Shown piece after piece: positions 53,743 through 62,607 of a DNA stretch of 64,000 nucleotides; position 1 is the first letter of the stretch; every line of letters starts with the position of its first letter. The stretch lies in the NCBI GenBank assembly GCA_024234395.1, contig JACKOH010000001.1:1507001-1571000 (forward strand). The letters are read 5' to 3'. The notes under the pieces are model-generated. The model was not told the origin of the DNA. It made no database searches and saw only the letters and a program-made list of their open reading frames with translations. This DNA is from Pseudomonadales bacterium (GTDB lineage: Bacteria > Pseudomonadota > Gammaproteobacteria > Pseudomonadales > Pseudohongiellaceae). The position numbers were made by a program, and so were the translations under genes.

Positions 53743-54315
53743 CTAAAGCAGAAAATCGGCGTCCCAGTCGACTTCGAGCCTGCCGCTGTCGAGATCCACT
53801 GCCCGGACTACCGAATCGCGCAGGTACGGAATCAGGCGCTCGTGACTGTCGATACTGTCCTGGCCAGGCTTGATCACCAGCACATCGTTGGCACCGGTTT
53901 CCAGCAGGCTGGCTACTTCACCCAGCAACTGGCCCTGCTGATTGATCACCGCGAGACCGATCAACTGGTGCCAGTAGTATTCATCCGCTGCCAGCTCCGG
54001 CAGTTCGCTTGCGGACACCTGCAGTTCCACACCGACCAGACGCTGTGCCGCGTCAGGGTCGTCATAGCCGACAAAATGCGCGACCAGGTGGTCTCCCTGA
54101 GTCTGCACCTGATCCATTTCCAGTTCGTCCTGTGCCGGACCATTCTGCCGGCCCGGCTGAATGCGACGAAAGCGTCGGTAACAGGCTATGTTTCCGGCCG
54201 GTTCGGTATACGAATACAGGCGAACCCAGCCTTTGATTCCGTGGGTCTTGCCGACCCTGCCCAGGGTTACCGGTTTTTCTTCAGCCGTATCAGCGATCTC
54301 AGCCATCTCAGCCAT
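53743..54315 (-). CDS. rimM: Ribosome maturation factor RimM
   Basis: The 190-residue 30S assembly factor has the RimM barrel (PVTLGRVGKTHGIKGWVRLY, SYTEPAGNIACYRRF) and the PRC-like C-terminal domain (LIPYLRDSVVRAVDLDSGRL, EVDWDADFLL). The very N-terminus is unusual: three 9-bp copies (ATCTCAGCC, plus strand, 54296-54322) encode a MAEMAE repeat. That makes both ATG 54315 and ATG 54306 possible starts, and copy-number change here would alter only N-terminal length. It is the second gene of the ribosomal operon. Confidence 0.95.
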   Translation of the reverse strand: MAEMAEIADTAEEKPVTLGRVGKTHGIKGWVRLYSYTEPAGNIACYRRFRRIQPGRQNGPAQDELEMDQVQTQGDHLVAHFVGYDDPDAAQRLVGVELQVSASELPELAADEYYWHQLIGLAVINQQGQLLGEVASLLETGANDVLVIKPGQDSIDSHERLIPYLRDSVVRAVDLDSGRLEVDWDADFLL

Positions 54316-54357
54316 CTCAGCCGTAATCGGAACTGACGGTAACCCGATGCTGCCGGA

Positions 54358-54618
54358 TCAGGCCTCGGTAGTGGCAGTCCGTGCTGCTTCTTTGGCCAGC
54401 GAGACAACCCGCGGGCTGGACTGGGCGCCCTGGCCAAGCCAGTAACCCATGCGATCGAGATCGAGTCTCAGCCGCTCTTCCTTGCCCCGGGCAATGGGGT
54501 TGAAGAAGCCGATCCGTTCTATGAACCTGCCGTCGCGGGCTTCGCGACTGTCACTGACCGTGATGTGGTAGAAGGGCCGCTTCTTGGCACCACTTCGGGC
54601 TAAGCGAATTGTGACCAT
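54358..54618 (-). CDS. rpsP: Ribosomal protein bS16
   Basis: The 86-residue small-subunit protein matches bS16 (MVTIRLARSGAKKRPFYHIT, SDSREARDGRFIERIGFFNP, LDLDRMGYWLGQGAQSSPRV). It is the first gene of the rpsP-rimM-trmD-rplS operon, with the promoter presumably in the 178-bp gap to ffh. It is short and fully conserved. Confidence 0.98.
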   Translation of the reverse strand: MVTIRLARSGAKKRPFYHITVSDSREARDGRFIERIGFFNPIARGKEERLRLDLDRMGYWLGQGAQSSPRVVSLAKEAARTATTEA

Positions 54619-54796
54619 ACTGTATTTCCCGTTCCAAGAACTAAAAAATTCTGATTTTCCAGGGACCTGGAGCGGCCCTGCCGCCGTGTTTCAGACTTGC
54701 CCCGGACAAAAAGGCGCGTATTTTATGCCAATTACCGGGCGATGGGAAGTGACCTACTGCCCTCCAGTCATCGAAATATGCCTGCGCTTTTGAAAA

Positions 54797-56191
54797 TTAT
54801 CGGAAGCGGGGGAAATTTCCGCCCCCACCGGCGCCGGGAAAGCCACCGGGGCCCTTCATCCCGCCCATGCCCCGCATCAGGTTGGCCATGCCGCCGCCCT
54901 TCATTTTCTTCATGACCTTCTGCATCTGCTTGTGCTGTTTCAGCAACCGGTTCAGGTCCTGAATCTGAGTTCCGGAACCCTGGGTAATGCGGCGCTTTCT
55001 GGAGCCGTTGAGAATGTCGGGATTGACCCGCTCCCGGGGCGTCATGGAGTTAATGATTGCCTCCATGCGGGTAAACTGGGAATCGTCCACCATCTGGCCG
55101 GCCCCCGGCGGCATTGCGCCCAGGCCCGGCAGCTTGTCCATGATACTGCCGACGCCGCCCATGTTCTTCATCTGCTGCAACTGCTCGCGAAAGTCCTCCA
55201 GGTCGAAACCCTTGCCTTTTTTGATCTTGCGGGCCAGCCGCTCGGCCTTCTCTTTATCGACCTTGCGTTCCGCCTCCTCGATCAGCGACAGCACGTCGCC
55301 CATGCCGAGGATACGTGACGCGATCCGGTCCGGGTAAAACGGCTCCAGGGCTTCGGGCTTTTCGCCGGTGCCGATGAACTTGATCGGCTTGCCGGTTATC
55401 TGGCGCACCGATAGCGCCGCCCCGCCCCGGGCATCGCCATCGGCCTTGGTCAGCACCACACCGGTCAGAGGCAGGGCATCATTGAAGGCCCGCGCCGTAT
55501 TGGCCGCATCCTGACCAGTCATGGCGTCGACCACGAACAGGGTTTCCACCGGCTTCAATACCTGGTGCAGGCGCCTGATCTCTTCCATCATGGCTTCGTC
55601 GATAGCCAGTCGCCCGGCAGTATCCACGATCAGTACGTCGACAAAGCGGCGTTTAGCCTCGGCCAGGGCATCCCGTGCAATCTGCTCCGGTGCCTGCTGC
55701 GGATCGCTGGGGAAAAAGTCGATACCCAGGTCGTTGGCCAGGGTTTCCAACTGCTTGATCGCAGCCGGCCGGTAAACGTCGGTACTGACCAGCAGCGTCG
55801 ATTTCTTCGGATTGTTTTTCAGCCACAGGGACAGCTTGGCTGCCGTGGTAGTTTTACCCGCCCCCTGCAGACCGGCCATCAGCACAACCGCCGGCGGTAC
55901 CGCCTTCAGGTCCAGTGCCTCGTTGGCGGACCCCATCAGCTGTTCCAGTTCGGCCTGGACAATCTTGATAAACGCCTGTCCCGGCGAAAGGCTCTGGGCC
56001 ACTTCCTGGCCGACCGCCCGCAAGGTGACCCGGTCGATAAAATCCTTGACCACAGGGAGTGCGACGTCCGCTTCCAGCAGTGCCCTTCTCACCTCGCGCA
56101 GTGCTTCCTGAATATTGTTTTCAGTCAGCGTAGCCTTGCCACTGAGCTTGCGCAGGGTCGAGGAAAGTCGATCGGTTAAGCTGTCAAACAT
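54797..56191 (-). CDS. ffh: Signal recognition particle protein Ffh
   Basis: The 464-residue GTPase targets membrane proteins co-translationally with 4.5S RNA and FtsY. It has the N domain (FDSLTDRLSSTLRKLSGKAT), the G domain (GLQGAGKTTTAAKLSLWLK, DVYRPAAIKQLETLA, IVDTAGRLAIDEAMM, TKADGDARGGAAL) and the methionine-rich M domain (MKNMGGVGSIMDKLPGLGAM, MQKVMKKMKGGGMANLMRGM). It lies upstream of rpsP in the conserved order. Confidence 0.98.
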   Translation of the reverse strand: MFDSLTDRLSSTLRKLSGKATLTENNIQEALREVRRALLEADVALPVVKDFIDRVTLRAVGQEVAQSLSPGQAFIKIVQAELEQLMGSANEALDLKAVPPAVVLMAGLQGAGKTTTAAKLSLWLKNNPKKSTLLVSTDVYRPAAIKQLETLANDLGIDFFPSDPQQAPEQIARDALAEAKRRFVDVLIVDTAGRLAIDEAMMEEIRRLHQVLKPVETLFVVDAMTGQDAANTARAFNDALPLTGVVLTKADGDARGGAALSVRQITGKPIKFIGTGEKPEALEPFYPDRIASRILGMGDVLSLIEEAERKVDKEKAERLARKIKKGKGFDLEDFREQLQQMKNMGGVGSIMDKLPGLGAMPPGAGQMVDDSQFTRMEAIINSMTPRERVNPDILNGSRKRRITQGSGTQIQDLNRLLKQHKQMQKVMKKMKGGGMANLMRGMGGMKGPGGFPGAGGGGNFPRFR

Positions 56192-56314
56192 AACATCTGG
56201 TCCCTGGGGGAAAACCCGGCATTATAGACGAATCCGAATCGGCTCAAAAGTTCAGCTTCTGTGGTCAATGGCGCTGCAGTATCAATTTCACGGTATACCG
56301 GTCTCACGGTTCAG

Positions 56315-56351
56315 GAAAAGGGGACAGTCCCTGAGGGACTGTCCCCTTTTC
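56315..56351. terminator. Perfect palindrome between ffh and ypjD
   Basis: GAAAAGGGGACAGTCCC pairs exactly with GGGACTGTCCCCTTTTC around a 3-nt loop. T4 and A4 ends make it terminator-like on both strands. It lies between two divergent genes, where a terminator is not expected. A repeated extragenic palindrome or an operator is therefore equally possible. Confidence 0.5.
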
Positions 56352-56487
56352 AGGTCAGCTTAAGGGGTCGGACTGTGCACAGGATCCCGCCACATAGAAC
56401 AACGGTTCGGTGGACATCGCCCAAAAAAGAGCTTCAACGACTTCCGCAACTGTGCGACACTTTTATGGTTTTCGCAGGACCTACACC

Positions 56488-57285
56488 ATGCCCATGACCC
56501 TGATTTCAGGATTGCTAGCTTCACTGCTCTACCTGCTGGGAACGGTTTTCCAGGGACAGAGTATTTTCGCCAACAAGCGCACCCGCAACCAGGTTTTCAG
56601 CCTCGGTTTCATGGCGGTTATTGCCCATGCGATCAGCGCCATGGGGGTGATCAGGACCACCACCGGCTATCACTTCGGCATCACCGAAATCAGTACTCTC
56701 ATTACCCTGTCGATCTCGCTGCTGGTGCTGATCAGCAGCCTGCGCAAACCTCTGGAGAATCTGTTTCTCGGCCTGTTTCCGCTGGCCATCGTGTCCATCA
56801 TCGCCTCGCTGACCATCTCCAGCAACTATCCACCGACCGCAATGGGGCTGGGCCTGGCCAGTCATGTACTGCTGTCCATTGTCGCCTACAGCATCCTGAC
56901 CATCGCTGCGATGCAGGCGATTTTCCTGGCTTTTCAGAACTACCAGCTGAAGCATCACCACCCTTCCGGACTGATCACCCGCTTCCCGCCCCTGCAGGAT
57001 ATGGAAGCATTCCTGTTCGAACTGCTATGGGTCGGCGAATTCCTGCTCAGCCTGGGAATCCTGGCGGGTTTTATTTTCAATGAACACATCTTTGCCCACG
57101 CCGGCATTATTCATAAGACCTTCTTTTCCATTCTCGCCTGGGTGGTCTTCGCCGCCCTTTTATGGGGGCGCCATCGGCTGGGCTGGCGTGGCCAGACTGC
57201 GATTCGCGGCACACTGATCGGCTTTACGCTGCTGCTGGTCGGTTTTTATGGCTCCAAATTCGTCATCGAGTACGTGTTAAACTAG
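56488..57285 (+). CDS. ypjD: CcsA/CcmC-like inner-membrane protein YpjD
   Basis: The 265-residue protein has about eight membrane helices and the cytochrome c assembly (CcsA) pattern (GLASHVLLSIVAYSILTIAA, FELLWVGEFLLSLGILAGF, FFSILAWVVFAALLWGRHRL). His residues in the helices could bind heme. ATG 56488 starts the first helix; a longer frame to 56410 has no such support. It is conserved next to ffh and a CorC-like gene in Pseudomonas. Its function is uncertain. Confidence 0.88.
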   Translation: MPMTLISGLLASLLYLLGTVFQGQSIFANKRTRNQVFSLGFMAVIAHAISAMGVIRTTTGYHFGITEISTLITLSISLLVLISSLRKPLENLFLGLFPLAIVSIIASLTISSNYPPTAMGLGLASHVLLSIVAYSILTIAAMQAIFLAFQNYQLKHHHPSGLITRFPPLQDMEAFLFELLWVGEFLLSLGILAGFIFNEHIFAHAGIIHKTFFSILAWVVFAALLWGRHRLGWRGQTAIRGTLIGFTLLLVGFYGSKFVIEYVLN

Positions 57286-57408
57286 GGACCTTCCAGACAG
57301 GTATGGAATTATTCCGGGCTCCAGACGAGTTCACTGACCGGGCGACCTGGCGCCGGTTTGCTGGCGGTCGTCCGTCACCTCGATGCCCCTCGACGACGCC
57401 GTGACCCG

Positions 57409-58704
57409 ATGAACAATGACGATACTCAAATTGGCCTGCTGCTGTTGCTGCTGGTCTTCCTGATCTGCGCCTCGGCCTATTTCTCCAGTTCCGAAACCGC
57501 GATGATGAGCCTCAACCGGTACCGTATGAAGCATCTGCAGCGGACCGGGCATACCGGAGCACGCCGGGCCAGCAGACTGCTGGAGGCACCGGACCGGCTG
57601 ATCGGGGTAATCCTGATTGGCAACAACTTCGTTAACATCCTGGCAGCTTCTATCGCCACTTCCATTGCCATCGCCCTGTTCGGTAAACCGGAACCGCTGA
57701 TTACCACCGGACTGCTGACCCTGATCATCCTGATTTTTGCCGAAGTCACCCCCAAGACCATCGCCGCCCTGTATCCCGAGAAAATTGCCTATCCCTCCAG
57801 CTACCTGCTGATCATCTTGCTCAGGCTGCTGCATCCGATCGTGCTGATCGTCAATGTACTTTCCAACCGGCTGGTGACCCTGCTGGGATTTCAGGCACAT
57901 CCTGGCGATGACCATCAATTGAGCAAGGAAGAATTACGCACCGTGGTCTTCGAATCGGCCGGGCGCCTGCCGCAGCGTCGGCACGGCATGCTGCTGAGCA
58001 TCCTGGACCTGGAAAAAGTCACGGTGAACGATATTCTGGTGCCCCGCAACGAGGTGTTGGGAATCGATCTGGACGACGACCTGGACACCATACTGGACCA
58101 GATCGGCGCCACCCAGCATACCCGCCTGCCAGTCTACAAGGGTGATATCGATAACATCGTCGGCCTGCTGCACATGCGCAGTATCAGTAAACTTCTGAAG
58201 CTGGATAATATCAACAAGGCCGCCCTCATCCAGGAAACCAACGAGCCCTATTTCGTGCCGGAAAGCACTCCACTGCACACCCAGTTATTCAATTTTCAAA
58301 AACACAAGAAAAGATTGGCCGTGGTGGTGGATGAGTTCGGCGCGGTCAAGGGCATCGTCACCCTGGAAGATATCCTCGAGGAAATTGTCGGCGAGTTCAC
58401 TACCGACCTCGCCACCAGCAACCGGGAAATTCACCCGCAGGTTGACGGCAGCTTCCTGATCGATGGCAGCGCCACGATCCGGGATATCAACAAACTGCTC
58501 AACTGGGAACTGCAGAGTGATGAGGCGAAAACACTCAACGGTCTGCTGATGGAACTGTTGGAGTCAATACCCGATTCGGCGGTGTGTATCAGAATCGGTC
58601 GTTACTATGCTGAAATCCTGCAGGTCAAGGACAACAAGATTCGTACGGTCAAGATGTGGGAACAATCCGCTGACAGTGCGGAAAGCGACGCCTACCACGA
58701 CTAA
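57409..58704 (+). CDS. CorC/HlyC-family transporter-associated protein (DUF21-CBS)
   Basis: The 431-residue protein has a DUF21/CNNM membrane domain (GLLLLLLVFLICASAYFSSS, SETAMMSLNRYRMKHL). It also has a pair of CBS domains (VNDILVPRNEVLGIDLDDDL, LPVYKGDIDNIVGLLHMRSI, RLAVVVDEFGAVKGIVTLED) and a CorC_HlyC C-terminal domain (DGSFLIDGSATIRDINKLLN). Such proteins are implicated in magnesium or cobalt efflux. ATG 57409 gives the typical N-terminus. It is downstream of ypjD with a 123-bp gap, as in Pseudomonas. Confidence 0.92.
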   Translation: MNNDDTQIGLLLLLLVFLICASAYFSSSETAMMSLNRYRMKHLQRTGHTGARRASRLLEAPDRLIGVILIGNNFVNILAASIATSIAIALFGKPEPLITTGLLTLIILIFAEVTPKTIAALYPEKIAYPSSYLLIILLRLLHPIVLIVNVLSNRLVTLLGFQAHPGDDHQLSKEELRTVVFESAGRLPQRRHGMLLSILDLEKVTVNDILVPRNEVLGIDLDDDLDTILDQIGATQHTRLPVYKGDIDNIVGLLHMRSISKLLKLDNINKAALIQETNEPYFVPESTPLHTQLFNFQKHKKRLAVVVDEFGAVKGIVTLEDILEEIVGEFTTDLATSNREIHPQVDGSFLIDGSATIRDINKLLNWELQSDEAKTLNGLLMELLESIPDSAVCIRIGRYYAEILQVKDNKIRTVKMWEQSADSAESDAYHD

Positions 58705-58715
58705 CGGGCTGCCGC

Positions 58716-59582
58716 TCAATCGCGTTCCGCTCTCGGAACCGGAACCTGGCGACTCCACCGCTGCAGCTTCATACCCGTCGGCACGACCTCATCCAGGTTC
58801 TGCAGGCTGTCAATCTGCCGAACCTGAACCCGCACCTCCGCGTCGATCCCGTCGTGGCTCAGTGCCAATGCCAGCCGATGGGTTGCATCGGCGAACAGCC
58901 AGAATTGCCAGGTTGCCGATTCCGAATCGACTCCCGCAGTCATGGTTGCGGCAATTTCACTTGCTCCCCGCCAGTTGATATCCAGCTTCCCCAATGCCGG
59001 AACCAGGGCGCCACCCCGGGCCTTTGAAAAAGCCTCCTTGAGCGTCCAGAGGTCATAAAACCCTGCCAACTGTTCATCGGGAGCCAGGTCGCACAACCAG
59101 TTCTGCTCGGCCGTAGAAAAATAGCGCTTGGCTACTGACATCAGGTTATGACGCGGCACTATCTTTTCCACATCGACCCCCAGATCGAATCCCACGTCGC
59201 TCCCTGCTCCCGGCCAGTTGCATACCGCCAGCACCACCCGGCTTTGGCAGTGGGACAGATTGAACGCCGGCGCCGCAGGCAATGATGGAGCGGACACTGC
59301 CGGTTTGCCATGCGCGTTGCTGGTAAAACGCCAATCTGCGGCATCGACTCCCGCATAACAGGCAGACAGAACACGGCGAACCAGGGTCCTGGCCAGTCGG
59401 TAACGCTGCCTTGCCTCAGGGACGCTGAACTGCTGCGCCCGTCGTTCCTCGTGCTCATCCAGGATCAGCTCCCCGGTGGGCACCGCCAGCGGATCATTGC
59501 GCTCCAGGTCAAGCAGCCACAACTGAATCTCAGCAGTGCCGTACGTAACCACCCCTGTCCCGCTTTTTAGCCGTTCGTTCAT
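58716..59582 (-). CDS. 4'-phosphopantetheinyl transferase (Sfp type)
   Basis: The 288-residue enzyme transfers phosphopantetheine from CoA to carrier proteins. Key motifs are present: the magnesium-binding GFDLGVDVEKI, and the catalytic WTLKEAFSKARG (Trp, Lys, Glu, Ala). An upstream substrate-binding region (RRVLSACYAGVDAADWRFTS, NAHGKPAVS, FNLSHCQSRVVLAVC) also fits. ATG 59582 overlaps the TAA of the metallophosphoesterase gene (TAATG). No polyketide or nonribosomal synthetase gene is nearby, so the target carrier is elsewhere. Confidence 0.93.
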   Translation of the reverse strand: MNERLKSGTGVVTYGTAEIQLWLLDLERNDPLAVPTGELILDEHEERRAQQFSVPEARQRYRLARTLVRRVLSACYAGVDAADWRFTSNAHGKPAVSAPSLPAAPAFNLSHCQSRVVLAVCNWPGAGSDVGFDLGVDVEKIVPRHNLMSVAKRYFSTAEQNWLCDLAPDEQLAGFYDLWTLKEAFSKARGGALVPALGKLDINWRGASEIAATMTAGVDSESATWQFWLFADATHRLALALSHDGIDAEVRVQVRQIDSLQNLDEVVPTGMKLQRWSRQVPVPRAERD

Positions 59583-60352
59583 TATTCCGCGCAACCCTGG
59601 AAGACACACAACAGTTGTTTGCCGGCAATTCTGGTTTCCGAGGGATAGCCGAAAGCATTGTTGACATAGCGGATGCCCTCCACAATCCGGGATTGATTGA
59701 CATGACTGTGGCCGTAGATATGAATATCCGGCTTCAGTTGCCTGACCTGCTCGCCAAGTCCCGTGCTTCCCAGCACCGGATACAGAATGCGCTTGCGATC
59801 AGGGATACTCTGAGGCATCAGTTCAATGCTGGGGACGAAGTGCGAATAACTGATCACGGTTTTGTTCGACTCGCAGAGCAGGCCGGTATTACGTGCCAGA
59901 AAATGCTGGTTGATCTTGGCACTGCTGTCGAGTTCCTGCGGCCAGGCACAGGCCTGGTAATCACGCCAGCCGCGACGCAGGTGCCGGTCGGGACTGGCAA
60001 AGGAATAATCGTACCAGCCATGCAGCGGAACCACTGAAAGACCGGCTTCCCGATAGAGGTCGATTTCGACGCCCAGTGATCGGCACAGGGAACGGACAGC
60101 CGCGAATTTTTCCAGCGAACAATGATGATCCGAATTTCGAACCCAGAGTTCGTGATTGCCGGGAATAAAACAGAGTCGGCGGAATTTCCCCAGCAGTAAA
60201 AGAAATGTTTCCGCCAGCAGGTCCATATCCTCGCTGACATCGCCTGCCAGAATCAGGATATCATCCCGGTAATCCACGCTGGAAAGCATTCGCAGCCACG
60301 CCAGGTTATCCGGGTAGTCCACGTGAATGTCTGAAATGGCATGTACCCGCAT
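59582..60352 (-). CDS. Calcineurin-like metallophosphoesterase
   Basis: The 256-residue protein shows the metallophosphatase ligands ISDIHVD, LAGDVSEDM, FIPGNHELWVRN, ISYSHFVPS and IYGHSHVNQS. Its substrate is unknown. ATG 60352 is used (MRVHAISDIHVD); an upstream in-frame start would add five residues. It is coupled to the phosphopantetheinyl transferase by TAATG and divergent from the uracil-DNA glycosylase-like gene. Confidence 0.92.
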   Translation of the reverse strand: MRVHAISDIHVDYPDNLAWLRMLSSVDYRDDILILAGDVSEDMDLLAETFLLLLGKFRRLCFIPGNHELWVRNSDHHCSLEKFAAVRSLCRSLGVEIDLYREAGLSVVPLHGWYDYSFASPDRHLRRGWRDYQACAWPQELDSSAKINQHFLARNTGLLCESNKTVISYSHFVPSIELMPQSIPDRKRILYPVLGSTGLGEQVRQLKPDIHIYGHSHVNQSRIVEGIRYVNNAFGYPSETRIAGKQLLCVFQGCAE

Positions 60353-60382
60353 AATCCCGTTCGCCACACCCGGAGAATTGTC

Positions 60383-61006
60383 ATGCCCGGCAGTCAGGCC
60401 AGCAAGCTGGACACCTTACTGGATCAGATCCGGCGCTGCAATCTTTGTGCCGACGCTCTGCCCCACCAGCCGCGGCCGGTATTGAGGGCCCGCAGCAGTG
60501 CCAGAATCCTGGTGGTCGGTCAGGCTCCGGGTACGCGGGTTCATGCTACCGGCATCCCCTGGAACGATGCCAGCGGCAGACGTCTTCGACAATGGCTGGG
60601 GATAAGCGAGGAACAGTTCTATGACGAATCGCGTATTGCCATAGTGCCGATGGGATTCTGCTATCCCGGCAAGGGCCGATCGGGTGACCTGCCGCCGCGC
60701 CCGGAATGCGCCCGAACCTGGCACCAACCGGTTCTGGAACTGCTGCCGGAAATCCGGACTACCCTGCTGATCGGCCAGTACTCTCAGCAGCATTATCTTG
60801 CCGGTAACTACCGAAGCCTGACCGAACGGGTGCAGGACTGGCGCCGTTTCGCGCCTGGCCAGTTCGTGCTGCCCCACCCTTCGCCGCGCAACCAGTTGTG
60901 GCTGCGACGCAATTCCTGGTTTGAGAACGAGGTCGTCCCGGCCTTGCAGCAGAGGGTCAGTCAGCTACTTCAACCTTCAGCGCCTTCTTCACCCAGGCAC
61001 GAATAA
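60383..61006 (+). CDS. Uracil-DNA glycosylase-superfamily protein
   Basis: The 207-residue protein has the UDG fold signature VVGQAPGTRVHATGIPWNDA (motif 1 region, GQAPG) and a C-terminal motif VLPHPSPRNQLWLRRNSWFE. The N-terminal Cys pair (CNLCADALPHQ) is short of the four-cysteine cluster of family 4 enzymes. It belongs to the uncharacterised proteobacterial UDG-like group rather than Ung. ATG 60383 is preceded by a GGAG. Its 3' end overlaps oxyR by about 50 bp on the opposite strand. Confidence 0.88.
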   Translation: MPGSQASKLDTLLDQIRRCNLCADALPHQPRPVLRARSSARILVVGQAPGTRVHATGIPWNDASGRRLRQWLGISEEQFYDESRIAIVPMGFCYPGKGRSGDLPPRPECARTWHQPVLELLPEIRTTLLIGQYSQQHYLAGNYRSLTERVQDWRRFAPGQFVLPHPSPRNQLWLRRNSWFENEVVPALQQRVSQLLQPSAPSSPRHE

Positions 61007-61883
61007 ACTCGGCCAGAGCCAGATAGTCCCGATCCCGGGGATCCGTATTACGCCAGGCCAGGCCGATCCGGCGCGCCACGCGCCCATCCTTGAACTTTTT
61101 GAGTTCCAGACCGGACTTGCCGAGGATATTGGCCTTCACGGCAATTTCCGGCAACAGCGTCACGCCCAGACCATTGGCCACCATCTCAACCAGGGTGTGC
61201 AGACTGGTACCCTGGTAAACCAGATCCAGCTGTGGAGATTCCAGCTTGCAGGCTTCCAGCGCATGGTCCCGCAGACAATGGCCTTCCTCAAGCAACAGCA
61301 GCTTCTCCCCCTGCAATTGCTTCTGCTGGACATGTTCGGCGTTCTGCAATGGATGTCCGGGTGGCAACAGCAGTTCGAACTCGTCACTGAACAGGTTTTC
61401 CACGTGCATATCGGGAAGTGGGTATGGCAGTGCCAGCAGGATCAGGTCCAGTTCCCCCTGTTGCAGCCTTGTCACCAGTTCGGCGCTGAGATCCTCTTTG
61501 AGAAACAGCTTGAGCCGGGGATATTCCCGGCGCAGGTCGGTCAGCATCTGTGGCAGCAGAAACGGCCCGATGGTGGGAATAACGCCCAGCCGCACATCGC
61601 TGGACAACGGATCCTGGCTGGCATGAGCGATAGCGACCAGGTCTTCGGCGTTACCCAGCAGCAGGCGGGCCTGACGGAGAATCTTCTCACCCAGAGGAGT
61701 GATCAGTACGTTCTTTTTATTGCGCTCGAAGATCGTGACACCCAGTTGAGATTCCAGTTCCTGGATCCCCGCACTGAGGGTGGACTGGGTGACGTGACAG
61801 GCTTCAGCGGCCTTGCTGAAGTGCCGATGTTCGGCTACCGCACAGAGGTATTTGAGCTGCTTGAAAGTTGGAAAAGAGGACAT
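60957..61883 (-). CDS. oxyR: Hydrogen-peroxide-sensing LysR regulator OxyR
   Basis: The 308-residue LysR-type regulator has a helix-turn-helix (HFSKAAEACHVTQSTLSAGI) and the peroxide-sensing cysteine pair in EEGHCLRDHALEACK, spaced as Cys199/Cys208 of E. coli OxyR. The length matches. On oxidation it would activate catalase, alkyl hydroperoxide reductase and related genes. It is divergent from the rubrerythrin gene at 62087, with about 200 bp between them. Confidence 0.95.
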   Translation of the reverse strand: MSSFPTFKQLKYLCAVAEHRHFSKAAEACHVTQSTLSAGIQELESQLGVTIFERNKKNVLITPLGEKILRQARLLLGNAEDLVAIAHASQDPLSSDVRLGVIPTIGPFLLPQMLTDLRREYPRLKLFLKEDLSAELVTRLQQGELDLILLALPYPLPDMHVENLFSDEFELLLPPGHPLQNAEHVQQKQLQGEKLLLLEEGHCLRDHALEACKLESPQLDLVYQGTSLHTLVEMVANGLGVTLLPEIAVKANILGKSGLELKKFKDGRVARRIGLAWRNTDPRDRDYLALAEFIRAWVKKALKVEVAD

Positions 61884-61901
61884 GTCGCCTTATCGATAAA
61901 A

Positions 61902-61938
61902 TCGATACCCTGCTATGAAAAAATCAATTAGATTCTAT
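61902..61938. promoter_or_regulatory. Candidate OxyR-binding region upstream of rubrerythrin
   Basis: Two CTAT half-sites at 61913-61916 and 61935-61938 are exactly 22 bp apart, the period of the OxyR tetramer site. The ATAG partners are poor matches. It lies directly before oxyR and upstream of rubrerythrin, so it could be autoregulatory. Evidence is weak. Confidence 0.3.
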
Positions 61939-62086
61939 AACTGTATTATCGTAAGGTACACTCCTCGTTAGGCCAGACAGGTAACATTTCTGGTCTTAGA
62001 AGGCTTTTCCAGACCCGCTGCAGCGGGTCTGAATACACAAGCTTACGAGTCCGGACTATTGCAACCCGATCTAAAGGAGAACTGTT

Positions 62087-62506
62087 ATGTCACTTAAAGG
62101 ATCCAAAACCGAAGCCAACCTGAAAGCGGCTTTCGCAGGCGAGTCTCAGGCCAATCGCCGTTATCTGTACTTCGCCCAGAAAGCTGATGTGGAAGGCTAC
62201 AACGATGTTTCAGCACTGTTCCGTTCCACCGCGGAAGGGGAAACCGGTCACGCCCACGGTCACCTTGAGTATCTCGAGGAAGTTGGCGACCCGGCTACCG
62301 GCATGCCGATCGGCGGCACTGCTGACAATCTGAAGTCCGCGGTAGCTGGTGAGACTCACGAGTACACCGATATGTACCCGGGCATGGCAAAAGATGCCCG
62401 TGACGAAGGCTTCGACGAGATCGCCGACTGGATGGAAACCCTGGCCAAGGCCGAACGGTCCCACGCCAACCGCTTCCAGAAGGCGCTTGACAGCCTGGAC
62501 AGCTAA
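62087..62506 (+). CDS. Rubrerythrin (no rubredoxin domain)
   Basis: The 139-residue protein is a ferritin-like four-helix bundle with the diiron ligands visible (AAFAGESQANRRYLYFAQKA, STAEGETGHAHGHLEYLEEV, AVAGETHEYTDMYPGMAKDA, LAKAERSHANRFQ). The C-terminal rubredoxin domain of classic rubrerythrins is absent, so it is of the erythrin/sulerythrin type. It reduces hydrogen peroxide. A GGAGAA box precedes ATG 62087. It likely forms an operon with the Fe-S protein 102 nt downstream. Confidence 0.94.
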   Translation: MSLKGSKTEANLKAAFAGESQANRRYLYFAQKADVEGYNDVSALFRSTAEGETGHAHGHLEYLEEVGDPATGMPIGGTADNLKSAVAGETHEYTDMYPGMAKDARDEGFDEIADWMETLAKAERSHANRFQKALDSLDS

Positions 62507-62607
62507 GCACGAGGAGCAGATTCCCGGGGCCGCCGTGTGGCGGTCGCCGGGAATTTTCCTGACTACCTGACAGCATCCCGCAACCCGCACCAGCAACGAG
62601 GTTTTCC

